Source of the DNA: Halorubrum aidingense JCM 13560 | Lineage (GTDB): Archaea > Halobacteriota > Halobacteria > Halobacteriales > Haloferacaceae | Length of the DNA: 64,000 nucleotides | Reading direction: 5' to 3' | Assembly: GCF_000336995.1 (NCBI RefSeq) | Contig: NZ_AOJI01000002.1 | Span: 70,503 to 134,502, forward strand | The notes under the pieces: generated by a model | What the model was told of the DNA's origin: nothing | Seen by the model: the letters and a program-made list of their open reading frames with translations, nothing else | Databases searched by the model: none | Shown here: positions 17,608 through 26,038 of the stretch, one piece after another | Layout of the letters: each line of letters opens with the position of its first letter | Position numbering within the stretch: position 1 is the stretch's first letter | Translations under genes and position numbers: made by a program

Positions 17608-18833
17608 CACCCCGAGAACGCACCGATCAGTCGCTCGAGAGCTCCTTCGAGCGCTATCTCCAGGACAAGGGGAAGGGCCGCGGCGGCGACGGCGGGAACT
17701 ACCGACGCAACGCCGCTCGCGAGCTCGAGCGGTTCGCCGAGTGGGCCGCCGGCGACCGCGGCAGCGACGACTGGACCGGAATCGTTCCCGACGATATCGA
17801 CCGCGATCCCGCCTTTGCGGACCTCGACGAACGCGTCTTCCGGGAGTACGCCCGCCACCTCGCCGGTGATCGCGGGCTCAAACAGAACACTGTACAAACC
17901 TATTACCGCTATATCTCTGCGTGGTGCGGCTGGTGCGTCAACGAGGGGTACCTCGGAGCGCATTACGCCCAGCGGGCGAGTGCGATGGCGCCGCTTCCCG
18001 AGGACGACGGCCGAAAACCCGGCGATCAGCAGGCCTGGACGCCCGAACAGCGTCACGCGCTCACCCGCCACGTCGACGAACGGGCCCGCGACGCCATCGA
18101 GACGTACACGACACTCCCGGAAGACGCCGACCTCCTCGACAGGCAGCGAGCACGATACGCGGCTCTCAAGGCGGCTCGTGACCGCGCGCTCGCGTTCGTC
18201 CTCGCGTACACCGCCGTCCGGGTCGGCGAACTCCTTCGAGATCCGAACGATCCGCGCCGGCGCGGCGTCCGCTGGGAGGAGATCTCGCTTGCCGACGGCA
18301 GCATGGACGTCTACCGGAAGAAACAGCAGTGGGACGCCGCGAGTCTCCCCGAGCCGGTGATCGCTCCGATCCGGAGCTACCGCGAGCTACTGGATCCGCC
18401 GACGGAACGGTGGCCGGTGTTTCCCACGTTCGACCAGCGGACGCTCGCGGGACTCGTGCGGGACGAGTTGGCCGATCGAGGGACGCGGCCGGATGCGATC
18501 GACGAGCTGCGCGAGGGGTACGCTCGCGATCTCCTGGTGGCACTCGCCGAGGACGTTCGGCCGCCGTCGATCACGACGGACGGCGCGCGATCGATCCTCC
18601 AGCGGCTCTCTGAGGCCGCAGAAATCGATATCGACCATCCGAAACACGAGTATCTCGCCCCCCACGGCGGTCGACGGGGGATGGGTGAGGTCCTCGTCAG
18701 AGCGTTCGGATACACCGTTGCAGCCCGCTATCTCGACAACTCCGAGGAGATGGTCCGAGAGCGGTACTCACACATCGAGGCCGGCGAGCTCGGCGACGTC
18801 GCCACCGAAGCGCTCTCAGAGATCGACGGGTAG
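17604..18833 (+). CDS. Tyrosine recombinase (phage-type integrase)
   Basis: 409 residues from the ATG that overlaps the previous stop (ATGA). An N-terminal SAM-like core-binding domain spans about residues 10-125 (ELERFAEWAAG...YRYISAWCGWCVNEGYL). The catalytic domain has Arg I in YTAVRVGELLRDP, H-x-x-R in APHGGRRGMGEVL, and the nucleophile Tyr in VRERYSHIE. All expected catalytic residues except a clear second His/Trp are visible. It should catalyse site-specific integration or excision. It is the third gene of an operon with the winged-helix and TumE-like genes. No tRNA or obvious attachment repeat lies next to it. Confidence 0.85.
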   Translation: MTPRERTDQSLESSFERYLQDKGKGRGGDGGNYRRNAARELERFAEWAAGDRGSDDWTGIVPDDIDRDPAFADLDERVFREYARHLAGDRGLKQNTVQTYYRYISAWCGWCVNEGYLGAHYAQRASAMAPLPEDDGRKPGDQQAWTPEQRHALTRHVDERARDAIETYTTLPEDADLLDRQRARYAALKAARDRALAFVLAYTAVRVGELLRDPNDPRRRGVRWEEISLADGSMDVYRKKQQWDAASLPEPVIAPIRSYRELLDPPTERWPVFPTFDQRTLAGLVRDELADRGTRPDAIDELREGYARDLLVALAEDVRPPSITTDGARSILQRLSEAAEIDIDHPKHEYLAPHGGRRGMGEVLVRAFGYTVAARYLDNSEEMVRERYSHIEAGELGDVATEALSEIDG

Positions 18834-18898
18834 CTGGACGCGGGTACCGAGCGAGCAACGGGACCCGTTCGCTATTACCAACGTCTGTGTCCGGGAAC

Positions 18899-18912
18899 GT
18901 ATTTAAAAATAC
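18899..18912 (+). promoter_or_regulatory. AT-rich palindrome/TATA box upstream of the stress protein
   Basis: GTATTTAAAAATAC has perfect 6-base arms around AA and contains a TATA-like core. It lies about 55-60 bases before the likely ATG (18966) of the universal stress protein, so it may combine promoter and operator. Confidence 0.4.
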
Positions 18913-18965
18913 TCTCAGCCGCGATGTTCCGGGCAGTACACTCTTTTCAGCTCGCACCGAACGCT

Positions 18966-19400
18966 ATGCGCATGCCCGATGACGTCCTCATCGCCTTCGA
19001 CGGGTCGCCGCTTTCCGAGCGTGCGCTGACGTACGCCATCGAGACCTTCCCGGACGCAACCCTCACCGCGATGTACGTCATCGATCCGATCGATTCGATT
19101 ATCGACGTGGAGGCGGGCGGCTTACCGGTCGCTGAGGACTGGTACGACGATGCTCGGGAGCACGCAGCCGACATCCAGACAGCCGCCACGGAGATCGCGG
19201 CGGAACGCGACGTCGACCTCGCTACCGTCACGGAAGTCGGCAGACCCGCCCGAACGATTCTCGAGTACGCCGACGACCACGGCGTCGATCAGATCGTCAT
19301 GGGCAGTCACGGTCGTTCGGGGATTGACCGAGCGCTCCTCGGAAGTGTCGCCGAGACAGTCACCCGCCGAGCACGGATCCCGGTGACGATCGTCGGGTGA
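18966..19400 (+). CDS. Universal stress protein (UspA family)
   Basis: 144 residues. It begins MRMPDDVLIAFDGSPLSERA, the first strand and helix of the family, and ends with the ATP-binding signature VMGSHGRSGIDRALLGSVAE followed by a terminal strand IPVTIVG. The G-x2-G-x9-G(S/T) spacing indicates an ATP-binding Usp. The start at 18966 (or ATG 18972) is chosen because the preceding in-frame residues do not fit the family. Soluble single-domain protein, probably a homodimer with a stress-related role. Confidence 0.9.
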   Translation: MRMPDDVLIAFDGSPLSERALTYAIETFPDATLTAMYVIDPIDSIIDVEAGGLPVAEDWYDDAREHAADIQTAATEIAAERDVDLATVTEVGRPARTILEYADDHGVDQIVMGSHGRSGIDRALLGSVAETVTRRARIPVTIVG

Positions 19401-19428
19401 GATCGGATGGCCACCGTTACGGAAAATC

Positions 19429-19482
19429 GGTTCTGTCGAAACTCCCCGCTGGTGAGAGGGTTCGGCAGTCGTGCTGAATACA
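19429..19482. mobile_element. Possible insertion-sequence end remnant
   Basis: GGTTCTGTCGAAA opens the stretch and GTGCTGAATACA closes it about 40 bases later. The same two motifs, in right-end arrangement, occur at 10587-10619. This looks like a lone left end of an IS6-type element without transposase. The assignment is from memory of such ends and needs a database comparison. Confidence 0.3.
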
Positions 19483-19684
19483 CCGTGTAAATCGGCCAGT
19501 AAACCCACATCGCATTCCGAGCGGTCAGACTCACGTACAACTCGGCATAAAGGGGAGCCTCAAATCGGACCTCAGTCGTTGCAATCAGCCGAGAGGAGCT
19601 GATCGGCTCCCTGTACTCTACTGCCTACGACCGTCGGCACGCTTTTGCTTGGTTGAAATTATCGGAATCATACGTCCAGTCACC

Positions 19685-19891
19685 ATGATCGATGAACTCT
19701 TCGACCTGGTTTTCCATGCGGTATTCGAATTTCTCCCCGATGCAGTGCTGAGAATCATACTTCTGCTGCTTGGTGTTGTGACGACGATGATCGGCGTGAT
19801 GACCGTTGGCGAGTCAACACGACTCGGTGGTATACTGATCGCCGTCGGTGTGTTGCTAGTGGCCGGTGCTCTAGCGTTGTGGTGCCGGTAG
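19685..19891 (+). CDS. Small two-helix membrane protein
   Basis: 68 residues from ATG at 19685. Two hydrophobic helices (LRIILLLLGVVTTMIGVMT and LGGILIAVGVLLVAGALAL) are linked by a short polar turn (VGESTR), with an amphipathic N-terminal segment. A longer frame starts at 19649 but adds residues of no family character. No function is known. Confidence 0.55.
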   Translation: MIDELFDLVFHAVFEFLPDAVLRIILLLLGVVTTMIGVMTVGESTRLGGILIAVGVLLVAGALALWCR

Positions 19892-20067
19892 CCGCAGTAT
19901 ACAGCGCGTACTTTCCGTCTGTTCTAAAGGATTTCAACGAGGTCAGAAGATCGCTATCTGTGAGTCTCTGCGTCGCCGAGCAATTCAACTCGAATCGCGT
20001 CGAGTAGACCCTCTCCAAGCGAGTAACCCCCGGCAAACTATACTCGCTGCCCTCCGATACTCCGGAC

Positions 20068-21498
20068 ATGCGGTCCACTGACCCCTCTCGTCGTAGACTC
20101 CTCCAACTGACTGGGACGACCGCCCTCGGCGCGCTCGCGGGCTGTACCGGTCAGGTTCCAAGTACCGACGACGGCGGGGGGAGTGAAGTGGCGCCCCGCT
20201 CGACGGTCACGGACGAGCCGGATACCGTCGTTCCCCTCACCGCGTCGTCAGAAACCATTCGGCCAGCACCCGGCACGTCGACGTCCAACTGGGTGTACGA
20301 GGGTCAATTCCCGGGGCCGGAGCTACGCGTTCAGGAAGGGGACGTGCTCAGCGTCGAACTGACGAACGACCTCCAAGCGGAGACGACGATTCACTGGCAC
20401 GGAGTCCCCGTCCCGAATCCGGTCGACGGAGTGCCGAACGTGACGCAAGACCCGGTCGCTCCCGGCGAGACGTTCACGTACACGTTCCGTGCCGAACCCG
20501 CCGGGACGTATTTTTACCACAGCCACGTCGGACTCCAACTTGACCGCGGATTGCTCGGACCGCTGATCGTCGAAGAACGCGACCCACACGTCGAGTACGA
20601 CCGCGAGTACGTCGTGATCGTCGACGATTACCTCCCCGGAGAGCCGGAACTTCCCTCGGACGGGGCAATGGGCGGCAGTGGCGGCAGTGGCGGAGTGGGT
20701 GGCGGAGGGATGATGGGGGACATCCGGCCGCCGTACGGGGGACTCCTGCTCAACGGTCGACTCCCTGAGAATCCCCAGACGTTCGGCGTGACGGAAGGCG
20801 AGCGGGTTCGCTTCCGATTCGTGAACGCCGGCAGCGCGACGGTCTTCGGTGTGCGGATCGCCGGCCACGAGATGACGGTGACGCACACCGACGGGCGCCC
20901 CGTCGAACCCGTTTCCGTCGACTCGTTCGTCTTCGGTGCCGGTGAGCGCTACGACGCCGTGGTCGAGGCGACGAATCCGGGCACGTGGACCGTTCAAGCG
21001 GATGCGCTCGACGGGAACGAACCACCGGCCAGGGCTGTCGTCGAGTACGAGTCCTCCGACGGAGGGAGCCCACAGCGCCCGTCGCCGGCCACGAACCGAC
21101 TGCAGTATCGGAACTTGCGATCGGTCTCCTCGCTCGACGGGGTGAGCGGAGAACCGGATCGAACGTTCGATCTGACGCTCTCCCGTGGCAGGAGCCAGTC
21201 TTACACGTGGACGATAGACGGGCAGGCCTATCCGGACGCCGATCCGCTCCAGATTCGGTCCGGGGAACACGTCCGCATACGGATGATCAACCAGAGCCCA
21301 GTCGTTCACCCGATGCACCTTCACGGCCACTTCTTCCAGGTCGGCAACGCGATCAAAGACACGGTCATCGTCCCCGGACACAGGGGGCGGGTGGCGATCG
21401 ATTTCCACGCGGACAACCCCGGTCGGTGGTTGTTCCACTGTCACAACCTGTACCATCTCGACGCGGGGATGGCGCGTGTCGTGAGATACGTCGAGTGA
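20068..21498 (+). CDS. Multicopper oxidase, Tat-exported lipoprotein
   Basis: 476 residues. The N-terminus has twin arginines (SRRRLLQLTGTTALGALAGC) ending in a lipobox Cys, so it is exported folded and anchored outside. Cupredoxin copper ligands are all visible: HWHG near residue 110, YFYHSHVG near 150, HPMHLHGHFF near 415, and the type 1 site HCHNLYHLDAGM near 455. A Gly/Ser/Met-rich loop (GGSGGSGGVGGGGMMGD) sits in domain 2, as in copper-tolerant oxidases of CueO/CopA type. It is the first gene of a copper-handling block and probably oxidises Cu(I) or phenolics on the cell surface. Confidence 0.92.
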   Translation: MRSTDPSRRRLLQLTGTTALGALAGCTGQVPSTDDGGGSEVAPRSTVTDEPDTVVPLTASSETIRPAPGTSTSNWVYEGQFPGPELRVQEGDVLSVELTNDLQAETTIHWHGVPVPNPVDGVPNVTQDPVAPGETFTYTFRAEPAGTYFYHSHVGLQLDRGLLGPLIVEERDPHVEYDREYVVIVDDYLPGEPELPSDGAMGGSGGSGGVGGGGMMGDIRPPYGGLLLNGRLPENPQTFGVTEGERVRFRFVNAGSATVFGVRIAGHEMTVTHTDGRPVEPVSVDSFVFGAGERYDAVVEATNPGTWTVQADALDGNEPPARAVVEYESSDGGSPQRPSPATNRLQYRNLRSVSSLDGVSGEPDRTFDLTLSRGRSQSYTWTIDGQAYPDADPLQIRSGEHVRIRMINQSPVVHPMHLHGHFFQVGNAIKDTVIVPGHRGRVAIDFHADNPGRWLFHCHNLYHLDAGMARVVRYVE

Positions 21499-21603
21499 TC
21501 TGGTCGGAAACCCGGTTTCGGACCGTTCATGCCGTGGTTCGTGTGCTCGCGGTCCTCTTCGGGAACACCGATTGAGTGCCAACCCGCCGAATTCGAGCCG
21601 GAT

Positions 21604-21662
21604 GAACGATCTCGTCTCTGAAAAACGTTTAAAACAGTCTATAAACGTTCTCGAACGATCTC
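21604..21662 (+). promoter_or_regulatory. Candidate operator: dyad flanked by direct repeats
   Basis: AACGTTTA (21624-21631) and its complement TAAACGTT (21642-21649) form an 8-base dyad with a 10-base spacer. Two exact copies of GAACGATCTC (21604-21613 and 21653-21662) flank it. The element lies 65-125 bases upstream of the Met/His-rich gene at 21729 and is a candidate binding site for a metal-responsive regulator. Confidence 0.4.
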
Positions 21663-21728
21663 CTGCACGGATTCACACCCATGTCCATAACCCCTGAGCC
21701 GCTCTACGAGTAACCGAGGAGAAGACCA

Positions 21729-22028
21729 ATGACCAACTACAACAACCTCGGTCGGTGGCTGCTCGTGGCGCTCGCGATCGTCGGACTCGCGTTCGCCGCG
21801 CCCGCGGTGAGCGCACACGGCGACGACGCGACCGCTGACGATGCGCCCCCGTACGACGAGACCGACGACGACTGGGCGGCCTGGATGGAGGCGCAGATGA
21901 CCGAACACATGGGCCCCGGTAGCGTCGAGTGGATGGAGTCGCACGCGGGCGTGACCGTCGACGAGATGCCCCGGGACATGGCTGACGACGAGTACGGCGG
22001 CGGGATGTACGGGCAGGGCCACTGCTGA
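21729..22028 (+). CDS. Exported Met/His-rich small protein, possible copper binder
   Basis: 99 residues. A signal peptide with helix LLVALAIVGLAFAAPAVSA is likely cleaved after SAHG or A-S-A. The mature part is acidic, rich in Met and His (EAQMTEHMGPGSVEWMESH, DEMPRDMADD) and ends GGGMYGQGHC. Such Met/His clusters bind Cu(I)/Cu(II) in periplasmic copper chaperones. No known family is recognised. Its place between multicopper oxidase and copper ATPase supports a copper role. It is followed 57 bases later by the SHOCT gene. Confidence 0.65.
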   Translation: MTNYNNLGRWLLVALAIVGLAFAAPAVSAHGDDATADDAPPYDETDDDWAAWMEAQMTEHMGPGSVEWMESHAGVTVDEMPRDMADDEYGGGMYGQGHC

Positions 22029-22084
22029 CGGCCCTGACCGTTTCGATCGCACCAACTGACCACCTCGCTCACCGACCCAAGACA

Positions 22085-22441
22085 ATGACGCAACTCACTA
22101 CTCACACCGGACGCACTGCTCGTCGACTCGCGATACTCGCCGTCCCGCTGCTGGTCGCGGCGACCGGAACGGCCGCTGCCCACGGCGGCGGGAGCTACGG
22201 CGGCGGTATGATGGGCGGAAACGGCTGGGGCCTCTTCGGCGGAGCGATGGGCCTCTGGGGACTCCTCTGGATGGGACTTCTCATCGCCGTCCCCCTCTAC
22301 GTCGTCTATGCGCTCCTCAACCGAGGATCTGGCGGGAACGACGAGCAGTCGTTGTCGGTTCTCCGGGAGCGCTACGCTCGTGGCGACATCACGGACGAAG
22401 AGTTCGAAACCCGACGCGAGACGCTCGAGCGATCGGAGTGA
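22085..22441 (+). CDS. SHOCT-domain membrane protein
   Basis: 118 residues. An N-terminal signal/first helix (RRLAILAVPLLVAATGTAAA) precedes a Gly/Met-rich segment (HGGGSYGGGMMGGNG) and a second membrane helix (LWGLLWMGLLIAVPLYVVYAL). The C-terminal SHOCT motif reads LSVLRERYARGDITDEEFE followed by RRETLE. SHOCT tails mediate oligomerisation and are common on small metal-associated membrane proteins. It is probably co-transcribed with the Met/His-rich gene upstream. Confidence 0.8.
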   Translation: MTQLTTHTGRTARRLAILAVPLLVAATGTAAAHGGGSYGGGMMGGNGWGLFGGAMGLWGLLWMGLLIAVPLYVVYALLNRGSGGNDEQSLSVLRERYARGDITDEEFETRRETLERSE

Positions 22442-22664
22442 CCTCCTCGGACCCACTTCCCAGCCAAGGGAGTGGCTGAGAGAGGGGCACGCTTGTTCCT
22501 TGGCTACATCGAACCGAGATTGAGATGGCTCTCAGCGGACGAAGAACGCACGAGTCACCCGACCAGCGGTCGTTCTCTGGCCGGCACAACTCGCACTAGA
22601 CCAAATATATTCGGTAAAAAAGTCTTAGTGCTGTATGTCTATTTCAATCTGTTGAAGTGTGTCG

Positions 22665-23000
22665 ATGTCTTATCATCAAACCGCCATGAATATTCGAAAA
22701 AACGGGGATGGAGACGTCCCTGTGTACAAAATCGATCTGAACGAGGTCCCCGACCAGTCGATGAGTTATCTAGTGGTCAGAGGCATTGCAGACCTGACTG
22801 AGCGAGACCCAGCCGAGCTCGAACCCCTGTGGGACAGCGTGGACCCGGAAGCGATAGACGCGTTCGTAGCTCGCGCGAACGAGTGCTCGACCTCGTATCA
22901 CCTTGCGTTCCAGTATCAGGGCTACACGGTCGAAATCGTCGAGAACCGCTGGCTCCAGTTTACCGAAAACGAAGAGCCGCTTTCCTCGGCGAGTGCGTAG
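22665..23000 (+). CDS. HalOD1 output-domain protein
   Basis: About 111 residues. The core MSYLVVRGIADLTERDPAEL, LWDSVDPEAIDAFV and FQYQGYTVEIVEN matches Halobacterial output domain 1: a helix with V-V-x-A-(V/I)-A, the L..L.D.(I/V)DP(E/D)A(L/I)DAF motif and a terminal two-stranded hairpin. HalOD1 proteins are haloarchaeal, often small, and linked to signalling; their biochemical role is not known. The start is ATG 22665 or GTG 22659. A TATA-like AAATATAT at about 22604 precedes it. A second HalOD1 gene lies at 41873. Confidence 0.8.
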   Translation: MSYHQTAMNIRKNGDGDVPVYKIDLNEVPDQSMSYLVVRGIADLTERDPAELEPLWDSVDPEAIDAFVARANECSTSYHLAFQYQGYTVEIVENRWLQFTENEEPLSSASA

Positions 23001-23199
23001 CCGCGAACTCGTCCACTCTTTGGCGTCTCCCGATCGTGAGATACTCACCACGTACTGACCGGTCTACACCGAACTGACCGCTAGTCGGACGAGCGATTTG
23101 CCGACCAGGACGCACAGAGACCGCCGTATAGAGACATCGGTCTATTTCGGATCACATCGGCCTCCACGTTGAAGCACTCGCGGAGTCAACCACTCGGTC

Positions 23200-25539
23200 A
23201 TGGACGACGAATCCCGAAGCTCATCCGACGAGACTGACCACACGCACCACGGTGAGAACGCACATCGCGGGTGCGACGAGTCGCACGCTGAGAGGCCGGG
23301 TGAGAAATCGATCTCGCAAGCGGAGGCTGAGCCTCCGCCTCCCGACGGAGCGGACCACGGTGCACACAGTCAGCACGAGGGCCACGACGGCCCCAATGGA
23401 CACGACGGCCACGACGGCCACGACGGCCACGACGGCCACGGTGGTATGCACGCGGGCCACGAGCAGCTGTTCCGTCGGCGCTTCTTCGTTTCGACGGCGC
23501 TGTCGATCCCCGTCCTCTTGTACAGCGAAACGCTGCAGGAGTGGCTCGGATTCTCCGTTCCGGCGTTCCCGGGCAGCGAGTGGATTAATCCGGTGTTCGC
23601 CGTCGTCGTCTTCGCCTACGGTGGGGTTCCGTTCCTCCGGATGGCGGTGCCGGAACTGAACGACCGGGCCCCGGGGATGATGACGCTGATCTCGATGGCG
23701 ATCAGCGTCGCGTTCGTCTACAGCCTCGCCAGCGTGTTCTTCCCGACGCAATCTGCGTTCTTCTGGGAGCTCGTGACGCTGATCGACATCATGTTGCTGG
23801 GCCACTGGATCGAGATGCGGTCGGTGCGGCGGGCGTCGAGCGCGGTCGACGAGCTGGCGAAGTTGATGCCCGATACCGCCGAACGGATCATCGAGGACGG
23901 CGACAGCGCGGGACGCAGTCCCGCGGACGGTCGGACGCAGTCCGGTGACACCGAGGAGGTCCCGGTGAGCGAACTCTCGGAGGGCGACCTCGTGCTCGTC
24001 CGACCGGGCGCGAGCGTGCCGGCCGACGGCGTCGTCGAGGCGGGTGATTCGGACGTCGAGGAGTCGATGATCACCGGCGAGTCGAAACCGGTCTCGAAGG
24101 AACCCGGCGACGAGGTCATCGGCGGGACGATCAACGGCGACGGCAGTCTCCGCGTGCGCGTCGGGGCGACGGGCGAGGAGACGACGCTCGCGGGGATCAT
24201 GCGACTGGTCGAGGAAGCCCAGCAGAGCAAGTCGAAGACCCAAGTGCTGGCGGACCGCGCGGCGGGGTGGCTGTTCTACGTCGCCGTCGCGGCGGCGGGC
24301 GTGACGGCGATCGCGTGGACGGTCGCGATATCGTTCAACGCGACGGTCATCGAGCGCGTCGTCACGGTTCTCGTCATTGCCTGCCCGCACGCGCTCGGGC
24401 TCGCAATCCCGCTGGTCGTCGCGATCAACACCTCGCTGGCGGCACGCAACGGGATGCTCGTTCGCGACCGGATCGCGATGGAGGAGGCGCGGAACCTGGA
24501 CGCCATCATCTTCGACAAGACGGGGACGCTCACCGAAGGCGAGCACGGCGTCGTCGATATGGCGACCGTCGACGGCGTCGCCGAGGACGCCGCGCTCGCG
24601 CTGGCGGCGGCCGTCGAGAGCGACTCCGAACACATGATCGCCCGAGCGATCCGCGAAGCAGCCGAGGAGCGAGACCTGACCGTGCCTGACGCGACCGGCT
24701 TCGAGGCGATCAAAGGCCGGGGCGTCCGCGCGACCGTCGACGTCTCCGGCTTCGCCGGCGGCCCGTTGGACGAGTCCGGCGGCGGCGACGAGGTGTACGT
24801 CGGCGGGCCAAACCTGTTGACACAGCTCGATCGCGAGGTCCCCGACCACCTCCGGCAGTTCGCTGACGAGGCCGGCCAGAACGCACACACCGTGGTGTAC
24901 CTCGTCCGCGAGGGGGAGTTGGTCGCCGCGTTTGCGATGGCCGACGTGGTCCGCGAGGAGAGCTACCGCGTCGTCGACGCCCTGCACGACCTGGGTATCG
25001 AGGTGGCGATGCTGACCGGTGACTCCCGAGACGTCGCCGCCGCCGTCGCCGACGAATTGGGCATCGACACGGTGTTCGCGGAGGTCCTCCCGGAGGATAA
25101 AGACAAAAAGGTCCAAGAACTCCAGGACCAGGGCAAGCTCGTCGGAATGGTCGGCGACGGCGTGAACGATGCGCCGGCGCTGACGCGAGCGGACGTCGGT
25201 ATCGCTATCGGGAGCGGCACCGACGTCGCGGTGCAGTCGGCGGACGTCATCCTCGTTCAGAACAACCCGATGGACGTGGTTCGGCTCGTGAAACTGAGCA
25301 AGGCGAGCTACCGGAAGATGCAGGAGAACATCGTCTGGGCGGCGGGGTACAACGTCTTCGCGATTCCGCTTGCAGCGGGCGTCTTAGCACCGATCGGGAT
25401 TCTGCTGTCGCCCGCTATCGGTGCGCTCTTGATGTCGTTGAGCACGGTGATCGTCGCGGTCAACGCGCAACTGCTCCGGCGCGTGGATCTCTCCCTTCCG
25501 GACCGTCCGGAAGCGACACCGCGGAATGTCGACGGGTGA
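23200..25539 (+). CDS. copB: Copper-translocating P-type ATPase (CPH-motif, CopB type)
   Basis: 779 residues. The N-terminal 90 residues are His-rich, including five tandem H-D-G units encoded by a 9-base repeat (about 23400-23440), a metal-binding tail. The P1B ATPase core follows: actuator [14 protein letters not shown], membrane metal-site [12 protein letters not shown] (CPH, the P1B-3/CopB class), phosphorylation [12 protein letters not shown] motif region SEHMIARAI and hinge [15 protein letters not shown]. Eight membrane helices are expected. It exports copper from the cytoplasm. The multicopper oxidase and Met-rich proteins upstream act in the same task. No copper-responsive regulator is adjacent. 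Confidence 0.93.
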   Translation: MDDESRSSSDETDHTHHGENAHRGCDESHAERPGEKSISQAEAEPPPPDGADHGAHSQHEGHDGPNGHDGHDGHDGHDGHGGMHAGHEQLFRRRFFVSTALSIPVLLYSETLQEWLGFSVPAFPGSEWINPVFAVVVFAYGGVPFLRMAVPELNDRAPGMMTLISMAISVAFVYSLASVFFPTQSAFFWELVTLIDIMLLGHWIEMRSVRRASSAVDELAKLMPDTAERIIEDGDSAGRSPADGRTQSGDTEEVPVSELSEGDLVLVRPGASVPADGVVEAGDSDVEESMITGESKPVSKEPGDEVIGGTINGDGSLRVRVGATGEETTLAGIMRLVEEAQQSKSKTQVLADRAAGWLFYVAVAAAGVTAIAWTVAISFNATVIERVVTVLVIACPHALGLAIPLVVAINTSLAARNGMLVRDRIAMEEARNLDAIIFDKTGTLTEGEHGVVDMATVDGVAEDAALALAAAVESDSEHMIARAIREAAEERDLTVPDATGFEAIKGRGVRATVDVSGFAGGPLDESGGGDEVYVGGPNLLTQLDREVPDHLRQFADEAGQNAHTVVYLVREGELVAAFAMADVVREESYRVVDALHDLGIEVAMLTGDSRDVAAAVADELGIDTVFAEVLPEDKDKKVQELQDQGKLVGMVGDGVNDAPALTRADVGIAIGSGTDVAVQSADVILVQNNPMDVVRLVKLSKASYRKMQENIVWAAGYNVFAIPLAAGVLAPIGILLSPAIGALLMSLSTVIVAVNAQLLRRVDLSLPDRPEATPRNVDG

Positions 25540-25585
25540 CCGGGCGAGCGCCCGGCCGCCCCCCAAGCGCGATCGATAGCGAGGA

Positions 25586-26038
25586 CTACGGCGGGGTCGT
25601 GGATCCGACGGCGTACCCCCACTCTTCGAGTACGCCGACGACGTCATCGGTGCGCTGGAGACCGACCAAGAGGGCCGCTTCGCGGAGGTCGGCCTTGCGA
25701 ACGCTCTCGCCGAGCCGATCCTCGATCGCGATTTTCTGCGTCCGCTGCACTTCGAGCGTGCGCTCTTGTAAGTGGAGCTGAACCGTCTGCGTCCGCCCGT
25801 CGGTAATGCTGTTGCGGCGGAGAATCCACGGAATCGCCGCCGACGTCGCTTCCGTCGTGGCCTCCCGGTCTTCGGCGGGGTCCGGAGCGTCCGCGTCCCC
25901 CGGACGTGCGTCCACATCTGCGGAACGCTCCGCCGACGGTGAGGTGTCCGTGTCGTCGTCTGCCGTCGCCGACTCGGTCGCTTCCGTGTCCGTCTCGGTG
26001 TCCCAGCCGTTGACGGTCCCCTCTTTGAACCCCCCCAT
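25586..26038 (-). CDS. Partition partner of ParA, ribbon-helix-helix-like C-terminus
   Basis: 150 residues starting at an ATG that overlaps the parA stop (TGATG). The first 65 residues are a disordered acidic region rich in D, E, T and A. The C-terminal part has the order expected of a ribbon-helix-helix DNA-binding fold: strand QTVQLHLQ, helix RTLEVQRTQKIAIEDRLGES, then VRKADLREAALLVGLQ. RHH proteins are the usual centromere-binding partners of ParA in type Ib partition systems. Coupling to parA and the repeat array upstream of parA make this the best candidate for binding that array. The fold call is from pattern only. Confidence 0.6.
   Translation of the reverse strand: MGGFKEGTVNGWDTETDTEATESATADDDTDTSPSAERSADVDARPGDADAPDPAEDREATTEATSAAIPWILRRNSITDGRTQTVQLHLQERTLEVQRTQKIAIEDRLGESVRKADLREAALLVGLQRTDDVVGVLEEWGYAVGSTTPP

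Noticed and set aside
23397..23440. Short tandem repeat resembling a CRISPR or satellite
   Set aside because: It is an in-frame 9-base repeat coding for the His-Asp-Gly tail of the copper ATPase.
23221..25116. Minus-strand frame of about 630 codons opposite the copper ATPase
   Set aside because: It mirrors the codon pattern of a clear P-type ATPase and is a GC-skew artefact.
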